DNA of 64,000 nt from Daldinia sp. FL1419 (Eukaryota; Ascomycota; Sordariomycetes; Xylariales; Hypoxylaceae), in contig MU623364.1 in assembly GCA_025201765.1 (NCBI GenBank), forward strand, positions 124,001 through 188,000. The letters run 5' to 3'. Both the position numbers and the translations under genes were made by a program. Position 1 is the first letter of the stretch. Every line of letters begins with the position of its first letter. Shown one piece after another: positions 32,898 to 43,594 of this stretch. Below the pieces are notes generated by a model that saw nothing but the letters and a program-made list of their open reading frames with translations, had not been told where the DNA came from and made no database searches.

Positions 32898-35093
32898 ATG
32901 GCCGATGTAAAGAACACGGCCGGGATCCGGCCCGAGTCGCTCTCGGGGTCCGAGAAAAAGCACGGCGAGGATCCGGACGCAGTAAAAGAGAGGATTCTTT
33001 TACACCAAGAGCTCCAAAAGACTGAGCCCCCAGTGCTACCAATCATGACTCTATTTCGTAGGAAACAGCAGCGCAACTTAGACGAGATCGCGACGCAGCC
33101 TTCCGTCTTCGACGATCCGGAGAAAGCAAAGTACTTTCAACCAACCGAAAAGTATGAGAACTTACATCGGTTCGACCCGACCGCAAGGTGGACGTGGGCT
33201 GAGGAGCTGCCACTCATCAATAAGCTTGACTGGAAGATCACGCTGTGGGCATGCACCATGTTCTTCGCGTTGGACCTCGATCGTGGAAATTTGACGCAGG
33301 CGAACACGGACGATTTCTTGGATGACTTGGGCTTATCCACGAATGGTGAGTGCTCTTCTATTCAATCTAAGGTCTTGATTCTAATAAGTTAATATGTAGA
33401 TTACAACTTGGGAAATACCGTTTTCAGGCTGGCATTCTTGTGCGCCGAGCTCCCATCACAACTGGTGAGCAAGAAAGTAGGTGAGTACCTAGTCGACGCA
33501 CCTATCTAGCTTACGGCTCCTATTAATATAATACCCCTTGTAGGTCCTGATCGATGGATACCCACAATTATGGTTTTATGGTCTCTTGTGGCGGCCTCCC
33601 AATTCTGGTTGAATAGTAAGGAGACTTTTCTTGCATGCCGAGTCCTTCTTGGTTTGCTCCAAGGTGGCTTCATCCCTGATATAGTTCTATACCTCGTAAG
33701 TTAGCATTTCATACGTCTCGAGGGAGGCTATAGCATTAGGATCTAACATGCTCTGGCTCTAGTCGTATTTCTTTAAAGCAAGCGAGTTACCTTTTCGTCT
33801 AGCCTTGTTTTGGACGACTCTAAAGGTGGTCGATATCGTCGCACCGATCCTTGCTTTCGGTATTCTACGGCTACGCGGCCATCACGGACGAGAGGGGTGG
33901 AGATGGCTATTCCTAATCGAAGGCCTTTTCACCCTCTGTGTCGGGGTTTGGTCTTGGTTTATGATGACACCGTCGCCCACGCAGACTAAAACATGGTACC
34001 GACCGAAAGGTTGGTTTACTGAACGGGAAGAGGTCATAATGGTCAATCGCATATTGAGGGATGATCCATCCAAAGGTGACATGCATAACCGCCAGGCGGT
34101 TGACTTTAAAGGATTATGGAAATCACTGTGCGACTACGACCTTTGGCCTGTTTACATCGCCGGGCTTATGTTCGGAATCCCGGTTGGCCCTCCGGACCAA
34201 TATCTAACACTAACTCTCCGAGGCCTTGGCTTCGATACGTTCAACTCCAATCTGCTTTCGATTCCTAGTCAAGCTCTAGGCATTGTTACCGTAAGTTGTC
34301 CCTCGCGTCCCACCCCCCGAGAATATCCCGTGGTTCAAATGACTAACGTTATTAAGATGCTTACTCTAACATATCTCTCTGAAATGTGGAACGAAAGGGC
34401 TTTCATGGGAATGTTTGCGCAGGTTTGGATTCTCCCCAACATCATTGCCCTGGCTGTGATACCAAGTAATACATCTCCGTGGGTGAGATATGTTATAGTG
34501 ACAATCTTGCTCTCGTATCCTTATCGTATGTATAAACCATCGTCGCTATCTACTATGCTCGCTAACAAGCTCCGCAGCCCATGCGATACAAGTCGGTTGG
34601 TGTAGCCGTAATTCTAATACCGTCAGAGCACGCACCGTCTCTGCTGCAGCCTACAAGTAAGTGCTATATAATATATCCATCAGATATTCAAGCTAACCAC
34701 TACGGTAGTATGTTCGTCCAGGTTTCTGGTATTGCATACTCAAACATCTATCGTGCCGATGATAAACCTGAATGTATGTATAACCTCCCCCTTTAATATT
34801 CTGAATGTGGACCCCAGCTGACGTGGATATTGATAGATCGTCGAGGAAACAAGCAGCTCGTCGCAATATGCTCAGCCAACATAGTCATATACGCACTCGT
34901 AAAGATCTATTACATATACCGTAACAAGCAAAGAGACAGGGATTGGAACGCAATGACTCGCGAGGTAAGAATGACACGGACGAGGATAATGCCTACGGTA
35001 AAGAGACTAACTAATTCATAGGAGCAAATACACTACCTGGAAATTACTACAGACCAAGGAAGTAAGAGGAAGGACTTTAGATTCGCCCATTAA
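32898..35093 (+). CDS. MFS transporter, allantoate permease (DAL5/ACS) family
   Basis: Plasma-membrane proton symporter for an organic anion or vitamin-like solute. Nine exons (32898-33345, 33400-33480, 33544-33695, 33763-34290, 34357-34525, 34578-34656, 34709-34773, 34837-34964, 35022-35093) join to 573 aa. After ~110 cytosolic residues, 12 membrane helices follow. Family signatures: DWKITLWACTMFFALDLDRGNL, NDYNLGNTVFRLAFLCAELPSQL, GPDRWIPTIMVLWS, CRVLLGLLQGGFIPD, GWRWLFLIEG, WFTEREEVIMVNRILRDDPSKGDM and TVSAAAYN with SNIYRADDKPEYRRGN. These place it with DAL5/pantothenate/allantoate-type carriers, not sugar carriers. The substrate cannot be inferred. The tenth in-frame ATG option at 32874 is CTG-led (not ATG), so 32898 is used. 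It is convergent with the FAD monooxygenase, 368 bp apart. Confidence 0.9.
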
Positions 35094-35461
35094 TCAAAAA
35101 TAATAGAAGCGGAATTCTTGCACATCTGGTATAAGAGACATGGGGATGATGTGTTGTGCTGAAAGACAACGTGCCACCCGAAAGGGATGAAGCTCTACCT
35201 CGGACTTTTACTAGATACCTAGGTTAAAATACATATTATTACGGGACTCACATATGTCAAAGGTCATTTCGCTACTTTGAGATTATACAGCATTCTACAT
35301 ATATGAGATGTAGTGCTTCTTCTAATATTAGCTCGGCTTTTATACGAAATATCTATTCGAAAAATTCCCTACGATAGTTATGTTTAGGGCAAGACTTGAG
35401 ATCGGTATTGTTACAAAAAGCATCAAATCCCCCCCCGGATACCCCTTTATCACAGTCCAAA
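35094..35461. other. Convergent 3' flanks of transporter and monooxygenase
   Basis: AT-rich 368 bp between two stop codons with no frame or structure of note. Confidence 0.5.
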
Positions 35462-36979
35462 TCAGAACCAACGCGCCAGAGCCGTCTTAGCCCCCTCAAT
35501 ATCGATGCTCTCTTCAGCAACCCAAGCAACAATACCATCGGGACGAACCAACAAGGCATTAAGGCCCAACTGGTCCTTCGCACCAGCATCGACATAATCG
35601 ATCCTAGCTTTATACCCTTCAGCTAACTTCTTCAGGCCCGCATCACCACCAAAATCAACCACCAGGCCTTTCCCTCCCTCCAGCTTCGGGCCTAACCTCG
35701 ACCCGTCGCTAAACTCGAAATCCGGAGCGCTGGCTCCGACCAAAGGGTGCGAATCACCAAGATCATGCCTCTGGGACAACCCCCAGACTCTTCCGAGGAA
35801 CAAGTTATGCCCGTCGTCCGTGTCGATTATATCGCTCATAAGCTGTCGCAGCGCCGCGCCGTGCGGCCCCGGCTTCAAAACGCTAACCTGCGCCCGCGTC
35901 CACTCGAGCACCCAGGCCGCGAACGGGCGCCGCTCGCGCTCGTATGTATCCAGGAGGGCGAAGTCGACCGGGCCGTAGCGGGACCGGGAATCGCGGACCG
36001 TGGCGGCGAGTTTCCACCCTAGGTTAATGGCGTCTCCCAGACCGAGATTCAGACCTTGTCCGCCGAGCGGCGAGTGGATGTGCGCGGCGTCGCCGGCCAA
36101 GAGGACGCGGTTGAGGCGGTACGTCGTAGCTTGCTTGCACCGGTCCGTGAAAGACGAGGCGCGGTGGAGTTTCGCAATCTTGACGTCTGTGCCCGTGACG
36201 CGGCCTAAAACGTCCTGGATATGCTCTGCCGTGATATGTTGCGCGCGGTCGAAGAACCCGCCGTCGAAGTCGAGGAGATGGAAGTTGCCCGCCCGCATCA
36301 TCACGTACATGCCGTCTTCCGTCGGATTGAACCCTATCTTCAACTTGTCCGGCTGGTCTAGGTCGGCTTGGACGGCGTACCCGGTGAACGTCGGTTCTGT
36401 CCCGAGGAACTCGAAGCCTGCGGCCTTGCGCACTGCGCTTCGTCCCCCGTCACATCCGACAAGCCATTTCCCGTAGAACTCCTCACTTCCTACTTCTACC
36501 GTGACGGTGTTCGCGTCCTGCGACACCCCCGTGACAGCCTTCCCTCTCAGAATCGTTACACCTAGACTCTCGGCCCGCGGCGCCAGCACCGCCTCGATTC
36601 CCGCGATAGACGCAGGGTTAAGACTGAGATCTAGCGCCGGCCCCGGGATGCGGTACTTGAACCGCGACAGGTCGAGTCTATTCGCGTTCAGCCATATGCC
36701 AGCAAAGTGGCCCGCGAACTGGAACCCGAATTTTTTCTGGAAGTTCGGTGGTCGCTTGCCAGGGGGCGTGACTTTGTCCAGGAGTCCGCGTCGGTATAAG
36801 GCTTCGATGGAAGCCGTGTTCAACGCTCGCATGCCCTGCGGCGCAGCTTTTAAGGGAGAGCTGGGCTCGAGGTCGCGCTCTAGCACCAATACGGATACAT
36901 CTGCCATTGCTAGTTCGCAGGCCAGGAAGAGCCCGACTGGCCCTGCACCGGCAATGATAACGTCGTAGAGATTGCTCAT
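35462..36979 (-). CDS. FAD-dependent aromatic monooxygenase (group A; PheA/TfdB type), intronless
   Basis: Flavin hydroxylase expected to insert oxygen into a phenolic or polyketide ring using NAD(P)H. Single exon, 505 aa. Rossmann motif GAGPVG near residue 10 and VLVLERD (Glu binds ribose); the DG motif is VGCDGGRSAVRK at ~175; the GD motif is VLLAGDAAHIHSPLGGQGLNLGLGDA near 295. A C-terminal thioredoxin-like segment (LLVRPDGIVAWVA) is common in this class. The coding GC is visibly higher than in neighbouring spliced genes, and the nearest sequence style is that of actinobacterial and fungal tailoring oxidases, so acquisition by transfer is possible. It lies between a transporter and an O-methyltransferase, suggesting a shared metabolite. 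ATG at 36979; no intron donors are needed. Confidence 0.92.
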   Translation of the reverse strand: MSNLYDVIIAGAGPVGLFLACELAMADVSVLVLERDLEPSSPLKAAPQGMRALNTASIEALYRRGLLDKVTPPGKRPPNFQKKFGFQFAGHFAGIWLNANRLDLSRFKYRIPGPALDLSLNPASIAGIEAVLAPRAESLGVTILRGKAVTGVSQDANTVTVEVGSEEFYGKWLVGCDGGRSAVRKAAGFEFLGTEPTFTGYAVQADLDQPDKLKIGFNPTEDGMYVMMRAGNFHLLDFDGGFFDRAQHITAEHIQDVLGRVTGTDVKIAKLHRASSFTDRCKQATTYRLNRVLLAGDAAHIHSPLGGQGLNLGLGDAINLGWKLAATVRDSRSRYGPVDFALLDTYERERRPFAAWVLEWTRAQVSVLKPGPHGAALRQLMSDIIDTDDGHNLFLGRVWGLSQRHDLGDSHPLVGASAPDFEFSDGSRLGPKLEGGKGLVVDFGGDAGLKKLAEGYKARIDYVDAGAKDQLGLNALLVRPDGIVAWVAEESIDIEGAKTALARWF

Positions 36980-38223
36980 GTCGGTGTAGGTATTTTCTAA
37001 TGCGGTTGAATTCGATAAGACGAAGATAAAGAAATGTTTTGATAACTTGGATTAACTATATTAACTACGTGACTAGTGTTTCCTACACGATATTTATATC
37101 GAAGAGAGCTCTCTCCCTCAGACCATCCATCAGGGGTAACGAGGCAACCGAGTTTCACATCGTAGAGCTCGAACTATGGGACATCAGGATTCAGGAAATA
37201 TCGTCGACAGTTCACGATAGCTTCGGAAATACATAGAAATGAGTGTCCGAAGTCCACTACTTAGGTAATTGTTTTTTTGTAAAATACAATTATTGTTACT
37301 CAGCTCAAGTCTCAAGTCTATATTGCCGGAGCCGAATGATGTTAATCGGTTCCGAAGGTTAGGCGGTACTCAGCCAAGACCGAACGGGACCGAGAAGAGT
37401 TAATGGCCTCCGATTGGCTAATTAAACAGAACGCTAGTATCAAGTACACAACTCCCATTTTCTATTAATTCTATTATTTCTTTTCAGTGCCTCGAATGTG
37501 TTTTATTCATGAATAATACTATTATTGAATGGCTAAAAACGACGCCGTAACTGCCATCAAGCAATTACGCTTTATATAGACTATAATGCAGCAACTATGA
37601 TATGACAATTTATAATAAAGCTTGGCGGTACTATGTCCTTCGTACTCAGATCAGATCGGATCACCATCCAATCCACGTCCGTAATTGCTCTAGATAGCAC
37701 CATCTATAGCAAGAGCCTTTCTTTTCTCCCTTCCTTTCCTCTTTTCTAGATACGAGTGTAATAAATGATAATATAAAATATAATTACCACGCGATATTAT
37801 ATGATTCTACGAACTTATCCTTGACATGACCGAGGTTTGATAAGGCCTTACATCCGCATTCGTAAGCACAATAACGTCGAATAGGCAAAAGTGCTCCCTC
37901 ATGTAATACCTCCCATCGACAGGGTTTCCCCACGTCCCATTATCCTGAGGGGAGAAGGACAGCCCGTTTAAAGCGGCTACTACAACATAACCCTCCAATA
38001 TGGTTCTCGCCCTGACCTCAATTAGGATATCGGGGTGGTATAAATGATGCATACTATCAATGCAGTCATCTCATATCTCCGCCGGCAATTCGAGGATATC
38101 GCCAACGGGATTTGGGGTAGCTAGTAGTTAAGTGGGCTATGCCCACGCTTATGCGATTTCATGACCAGATACGGCCAAGAACGAAGCCCTTGACGAGTAA
38201 GCATCAATAAAGCCACCTCCATA
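36980..38223. other. 1.2 kb divergent interval between monooxygenase and O-methyltransferase
   Basis: AT-rich. It has an 81-codon ATG frame on the minus strand (38052-37807) that looks rather protein-like (GTWGNPVDGRYYMREHF) but matches no family and has no exon partner, so it may be a gene fragment. The two promoters lie here, so co-regulation through a common site is possible. Confidence 0.45.
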
Positions 38224-39896
38224 ATGGCTTACGATGATGTATCATCACGAGCCACGACTCTCCGACAAGTAGTAAAGCTTATTCAAGAATCATCAGAAGC
38301 ATTAATAGCCGAATGGGAGAATCCATCGCCAGACGCCATACCAGCATCCGAAACTAGTTTTGCGATACCTGGGCGCAAAGCTTATGACGCGCAACGAACC
38401 ATCATTGCAGCATTGGGCTCGATCGAAGAGCTAATAGCAGAACCCCATCTACGTTTAGTAGATTTTGCCGAATCGTATTTTGAGGTGCGAGCACTTCATA
38501 TAGCCGTTGAGCATGGTATCGCAATCCTATTAGACAAGGGTGGTGCCGACGGTGTATCTGTCGATGATCTAGCAAAGTCAACTGGTCTCGAGAAGAATAA
38601 ACTTGGTGAGTTCTTACTAAACACATACCCCTTCTGTTTCAATACGCACCTTCGCGACAATCTCTACTAATAGGATTAAGGCCGTATACTGCGAGCGTTG
38701 GCTACGCAACATATCTTTCGAGGGGTTGCGCCGGGCCGGTTCGCGAATAATAGAATTTCGCAAGCTCTGGCAAACGACGAAACCCTGCTAGGGCAGGTTA
38801 GATGCAGGTAAGAGGACGCTAGCCGTTGAACGAGCGATATTGCTTCGACACAAGGCTAATGGGTCCTAGTTCCATGGGATTCGCAGCCGCTTCAGCACTG
38901 CCAGAGGCTCTTAACGATCCTATCCGGGGCCCCAGCCATGATCCCGAACTCGCGGCCTGGCCATTGGCCGTGGGAACAGAACTTACGTTCTTCGATTGGA
39001 TGAACGAAAAAGTTCCTCGCTCGCGGGCGGCGTTGGAGAAAGCAAGTCCCGGTGCTGCGCGAGGACCGTACCAGAAAGTAGAAGCGTCGCCCGATGAGGA
39101 ATTAGTCCCAAAAGATGATGCGCAAACCTACAATTTGTACTTGGCCGGCAACAGTAAGAGCTTAGGCAGTGCGACATTATACGACTTCCCGTGGAAGGAA
39201 GTGGGAAACGGTTTAGTCGTGGACGTCGGAGGCGGTGTCGGTAAGTTGCCGCTGAAAATGGAAGGGATCGGATAGTATATAGAGTCGGCTAACACGGCAT
39301 ATACAGGTAGTTTTGATCTCCAGCTAGCTCGTTTGTATCCGGAACTGCGCTTCGTCGTACAAGACCAGCCAACCGTGGTTGAGCAAGGTTTCTCTATATG
39401 GCAAAAGGAGTATCCCGAAGCTCTCGAGACGGGACGAATACAATTGGTGGCACACGACTTTTTCAAGCCAAATCCTATCAAGGAAGCCGACATATACTTT
39501 ATGCGCCATGTTCTGTAAGACAGCCTCTAGATTCCGTGCTAAAGACGAGACTAACGCAAAAATAGACACGATTGGAAAGACGAGGCTTGCATTGATATCC
39601 TTTTGAATACTGCAAAGTCTATGGGCCCAGACTCGAGGCTACTCGTTGCTGATATTACTTTGACTGAAACAGTAGGCGATCCATACATCAAGCCAGCTCC
39701 GAGGCCCCTTTTGGCCAATTACGGAGTTCACGTTCATCACGGGTTTGCCTACGACATAGCCATGATGTCTCTGATGAACGGTAGAGAGCGAACACCCTCA
39801 GAATTCCGGGAGCTGTTTGAGAAGGCAGGACTAAAAATGGTTAAAGTGTGGGAGTGTCGAAGCAACTTGGGAATAATGGAATGTCACCTAGCCTAA
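38224..39896 (+). CDS. SAM-dependent O-methyltransferase (COMT-like, class II)
   Basis: Transfers a methyl group from S-adenosylmethionine to a hydroxyl of a small, probably aromatic metabolite. Five exons: 38224-38605, 38681-38807, 38855-39240, 39307-39514 and 39566-39896 give 477 aa. The N-terminal ~130 residues are the dimerisation domain (LVDFAESYFEVRALHIAVEHGIA, winged-helix VSVDDLAKSTGLEKNKLGRILRALATQHIF). SAM-binding glycine loop: VDVGGGVGSFDLQLA. Catalytic His in MRHVLHDWKDEACI, with Asp partner. Intron 1 has two possible acceptors seven bases apart (after 38673 and after 38680); only the later one (38681) keeps the conserved helix in frame. The gene is divergent from the FAD monooxygenase. 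No backbone synthase is in the window, so its substrate is unknown. Confidence 0.91.
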
Positions 39897-39931
39897 GTTG
39901 AGTCAAGTTGAATCAAGTTGATATGCAGGAG

Positions 39932-39963
39932 GTAGGCAGGTAGGCAGGTAGGCAGGTTGACAG
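39932..39963. repeat. Tandem repeat, GTAGGCAG x 4 (last copy diverged)
   Basis: Three perfect octamers and a fourth with two changes, starting 36 bp after the stop codon of the O-methyltransferase. Confidence 0.8.
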
Positions 39964-40860
39964 GTAGGTTTTGGTGTGGTGCAAGTCTCATTCGTTCGAT
40001 TAGCAGCGTTCAAAGGAGTATAAAAGGTTATACTCTTCACCGCTTCATCTGTCTAATGCGTCGATAAAAATGCACTGCCTTCCTTAGACCACGTTCCTCA
40101 TTTCATAATGTAACTCGAGTATAAACTGTGTACCTAGAGGTAAGAAGAATGTAGGTAGTAGGCAGATTCGGGTAGATGCGAAAGAGGAAATTAGGAGAAT
40201 GCCGTCATGTCTTACACACATATTCATTCGTGCAGAAGTGTTGCACTACTTAAGATGTCTCGTCGGAGTCTATAATTAGATGGCAAATCAAATGGACGGA
40301 TGATATTCTCTAATCGAGCAAGCGTCGTCCCACCGATGATTTTCATTGGGGAAATTAAAGGTGATTAGGGTGATTAGAGGCTGTGAGGTTGTACTTGAGG
40401 CTTCAGCCCTCTCAACTTATCTCTCGCAAGCTGCAGCTAGTCATGTGGGTTAGTACTTGTAAGATACCAACCACAGTTGTGGCAAGATGAAGAAGAAAAA
40501 AATAGGGGGGAGAGAGAGAGGGGAAATCTGTAATGCACGCAAACCGTATTTAATACTGTATTACGTTGGCTTCTAAATAAAGAACACCTATCTACCAACT
40601 TAGACCCAGGCACTTACCTACCTATGTACCTTCTAACATACTAATAATTAGTGATAGTACATATCCCACCCCACGGTGGGGGCTATTATTATGTACTAGC
40701 GGATACAACCCGGTAGGTACGGCTTGCTAACAAACACACCTGCTACACATCTGAGCAATCAGCTCCAAAACTAAAGCTGCATTAGGGAATTTCCAGCGTT
40801 AGTACCGTTACACCTCCATACCTCCCCTTATGACTTTCTTACCTTATTTTACACACTACA

Positions 40861-40916
40861 TACTACATACTACATACTACATACTACATACTACATACTA
40901 CATACTACATACTACA
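40861..40916. repeat. Tandem repeat, TACTACA x 8
   Basis: Eight perfect heptamers plus partial copies on both sides, ending about 300 bp upstream of the 5-hydroxyisourate hydrolase start. It is the longest perfect microsatellite I found in the window. Confidence 0.9.
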
Positions 40917-41220
40917 CACTACATACCACATTCTCAGACACCCTGGAACTATTCACCCGGGCAATCTAGCTCCTCTACATTCATCCTCTATTGCTTGGTC
41001 CGGAGGATAGAGACCTCACTTCACAGCCCCGTCCAACGGCTCCGCCTCCTCTCGTCCTACCCCCTATCTAACCAGACTCACCGTCTAATAGGACCTCCTA
41101 TATTTCGTGGCTCTTGGATACAAGTAGGGACATATCACCTACGGCCAGCTTAGAAGCAAACACCACATTATCTCGGTCCTAAGCCTCCTCAGTATAAGTC
41201 TAAGTCACCACCAACTCCCA

Positions 41221-41613
41221 ATGGCGAACGATAAAGACACTATTACCTGCCATATCCTGGATACCTCCGTAGGCAAGCCAGCCAGAGGAGTCCGTGTCAA
41301 GTTGGAAGGAGGCCATGCTCCTCTCAAGACCTTCGAATCTCTAACTGACGACGATGGCCGTATCAAGGCGTGGCTACCATATTCCAGCATCCACTCTTCG
41401 GGAGATGTACCTACTTATACTCTGGACGACGTGCTGAGCGAAGTGGAAACCAAATCCACCTGGACTCTCCGCTTCGACACCGGAAGCTACTTCGGCGAGG
41501 GAAATACGTTCTTTCCCGAGGTTCTGGTGACGTTCACCGTCGAGAAAGGCCAGCATTACCACGTGCCACTGCTGCTATCTCCCTATAGCTATACGACTTA
41601 CAGAGGCAGCTAG
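41221..41613 (+). CDS. 5-hydroxyisourate hydrolase (transthyretin-like)
   Basis: Hydrolyses 5-hydroxyisourate, the product of urate oxidase, on the way to allantoin. Single exon, 130 aa, the normal size. Active-site residues as in the family: His11 in ITCHILDTSVGKPA, Arg47 in DDDGRIKAW, His at 112-114 in HYHVPLLLSPYSY and the C-terminal tetrapeptide YRGS (127-130) that marks true hydrolases as opposed to transthyretin. No peroxisomal SKL-type end, since the YRGS terminus is needed at the active site. No urate oxidase or OHCU decarboxylase gene is present nearby. The ATG at 41221 begins right before the conserved strand. The DNA is GC-richer than its surroundings, as is usual for coding here. 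Confidence 0.95.
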   Translation: MANDKDTITCHILDTSVGKPARGVRVKLEGGHAPLKTFESLTDDDGRIKAWLPYSSIHSSGDVPTYTLDDVLSEVETKSTWTLRFDTGSYFGEGNTFFPEVLVTFTVEKGQHYHVPLLLSPYSYTTYRGS

Positions 41614-42207
41614 AGTGCTTATTAAAGGGGCTGGAAAGAAGGACAACTTGGGCTATTGGAGGCATCTCATTATCGACCATGACATTAATTCGACCACAAT
41701 CGGTTTCTATCTCGGCTATAAGTACCAGATATCCTTGGGATATCATCGATGGCGGGTTAAGCCTGTCGTGATTTTCAAGACACGCATGGGGCGGAATGCT
41801 GGTTAAAGAACCCTCGTATAAAGGGGAAACCTTCGTTAGGACTTCAGTTCAGACTTATGACAAATTTTATGACCAAACCACATTTCCTACAGAATTTTTA
41901 TTCTTGCCTTTTTGATTCCGGTGTGATTTGTTTTTATTATCGCTTGATACCTATACCGTAAAGTACACTATACGAAAGTAATTCTATGAGGTAATTAGTT
42001 GGAATAGTTGATTCCTAATCCAAACCACTTGAAGGATATAGGCTATATCCGTCTCTTATAATATGACAAGACTACTAGGATATTCTCTAGGTGGAATCTT
42101 GATATATATAAAATCGAAGGAATGATATGTATAACCTTACTTCACAACCCCTATTTACACACCCAGACCTCCAATACTGGCACTTCCATCCCAAACAGTC
42201 CCAGTCG
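41614..42207. other. Convergent 3' flanks
   Basis: Tail-to-tail space between the hydroxyisourate hydrolase and the serine hydrolase. AT-rich with no frame of note. Confidence 0.5.
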
Positions 42208-43594
42208 TCACGCCTTAGCAGCCGCCAGGTGCTTATACACCGCCGCCTCGATCCCAAACCACAAATCCAAAACAGCCTGATCGAACGCCGGCATGATCTG
42301 GGTGCACACCATCCCCCCGACGCCGTGCTCGCGATCCGCCCACCAATACAAATTCGGCAGCCCCGCCCAGAACCCGGTCTTCGCCGACCTGCCCGTCGCC
42401 GGGTTCGCCCCGCTCAGCATGAACGTCAGCCCCCAGCCCTGCGGGGGGTTCCCGGGGATGGGATAGAGGTCCGTGGCGGAATTCGTCAGGTGCGGCTTCG
42501 CGGCCGCGATCCCCTGTCGTCCGAAGTCGGGGAATTCCGGGATCTGGTTCGTGAACATTTGCTCCACGGTCGACTTGGTGAGGATTTTGGCACCGGTTTT
42601 GGGGCAGACGCCGTCGTTTAGGAGGACGGAGATTATGCCTGGGGTGGGTTAGCGTTGGTTAGGGGGACGAGGGGAGAATTGAGAGATATGCTTACGAGTG
42701 TACTCTTGGGGTTTGGCGAAGAGACCGGCTCCCCCGCTGTTGAAGGTATTGGCGATTTCGTCTGGGGTCTCGGCCATTAGGGGCCGGCGGAGAAGGTGGT
42801 CTCGAGGGATGAGTTTACCATCGTGCTGTCTTTGGTGCATATGAGCTAGGTTGTCCCTCATGGATTGTGTTGGTATCATGTTAACGTTGCCCAGACCGAG
42901 TGGCTGGCAAATATTCTTTTGAATGTACTCATTCAGGGTCAACCCGGTCTTCCTTTCTAGGACTATTCCGGCCCAGTCAATGCCAATCTAGTGTAATTAG
43001 TTATCGTTTTCTCATTCTACTGCTTAGTTGGCTAGCAATAAGGACTGTACTTACGCCATATCCCCATTTCTCGCCCGGTTGGAACCGCAGGGGGATCTTC
43101 AGGATGTCCTTGATATCTCCAGAGAACTCATCAGTGCCAACGGGAAAACTCCAATCCCTCAGCACCTCATTAAAGAACGAGTATGAGAACCCCGACGTAT
43201 GAGTTAGAAGCATCTTCAGGGTAATGCCGGTTTTCTTCTCTTCAAAAGTTCCGTCGTCCTTGAGAACTTTGATATCTTTCAGCTCCGGACACAGCTCCTC
43301 GACTTGCGCAGCATCATCCAGTCTCAACTCGCCCTTTTCGACAAGTTGCATACAGGCAAGCCCTGCAACTAGTTTAGTACAACTTGCTAGATGGAATATG
43401 TTGTCTAGCGTCATGGGCTCATTTGATATAACACCCCGCTTGCCAGCCGCGTGGGCGAAGAGTTCATTTCCCTCTCGGTCCACGACGACAACAGCCGTTC
43501 CGGGCACTTGAGAAGCGGTTGAATGGGTTCCGGCGATGAGGCTCTGCTCTATAATAGAGCGGAACTCATTAATTGCTTCTCCCGAAAAACCCAT
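42208..43594 (-). CDS. Beta-lactamase class-C/LovD-type serine hydrolase or transesterase
   Basis: Penicillin-binding-protein fold enzyme whose fungal members act as esterases, acyltransferases of the LovD kind, or lactamases. Three exons: 43594-43055, 42987-42696 and 42638-42208 give 420 aa. Nucleophile motif SxxK is SCTK at 71-74 (IFHLASCTKLVAG). The second motif appears as Tyr179 in PGEKWGYG, with intron 1 cutting immediately after it. MLLTHTSGFSY precedes it. The third motif is the altered FWAGLPNLYWWAD, not KTG of true beta-lactamases, so antibiotic hydrolysis is unlikely. No signal peptide is seen, so the protein is cytosolic, as with LovD. It lies within reach of tailoring enzymes (monooxygenase, O-methyltransferase), which makes an acyl-transfer role conceivable. 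Substrate unknown. Confidence 0.87.

Larger units (their letters stand above)
39897..41220. other. 1.3 kb gene-less interval with two tandem repeats
   Basis: O-methyltransferase 3' flank with an octamer array (39932-39963), a purine-rich GAGAGA stretch at about 40508-40523, and a heptamer array (40861-40916) before the hydrolase gene. No real frame. Confidence 0.5.

Noticed and set aside
37807..38052. 81-codon minus-strand frame with a protein-like sequence
   Set aside because: No known domain, no partner exons and located in the shared promoter region; kept as a possible fragment only in the interval note.
38650..38807. Apparent frameshift or premature stop in the O-methyltransferase
   Set aside because: Resolved by choosing the second acceptor (38681) and the donor at 38808; the conserved frame then reads through, so the gene is intact.
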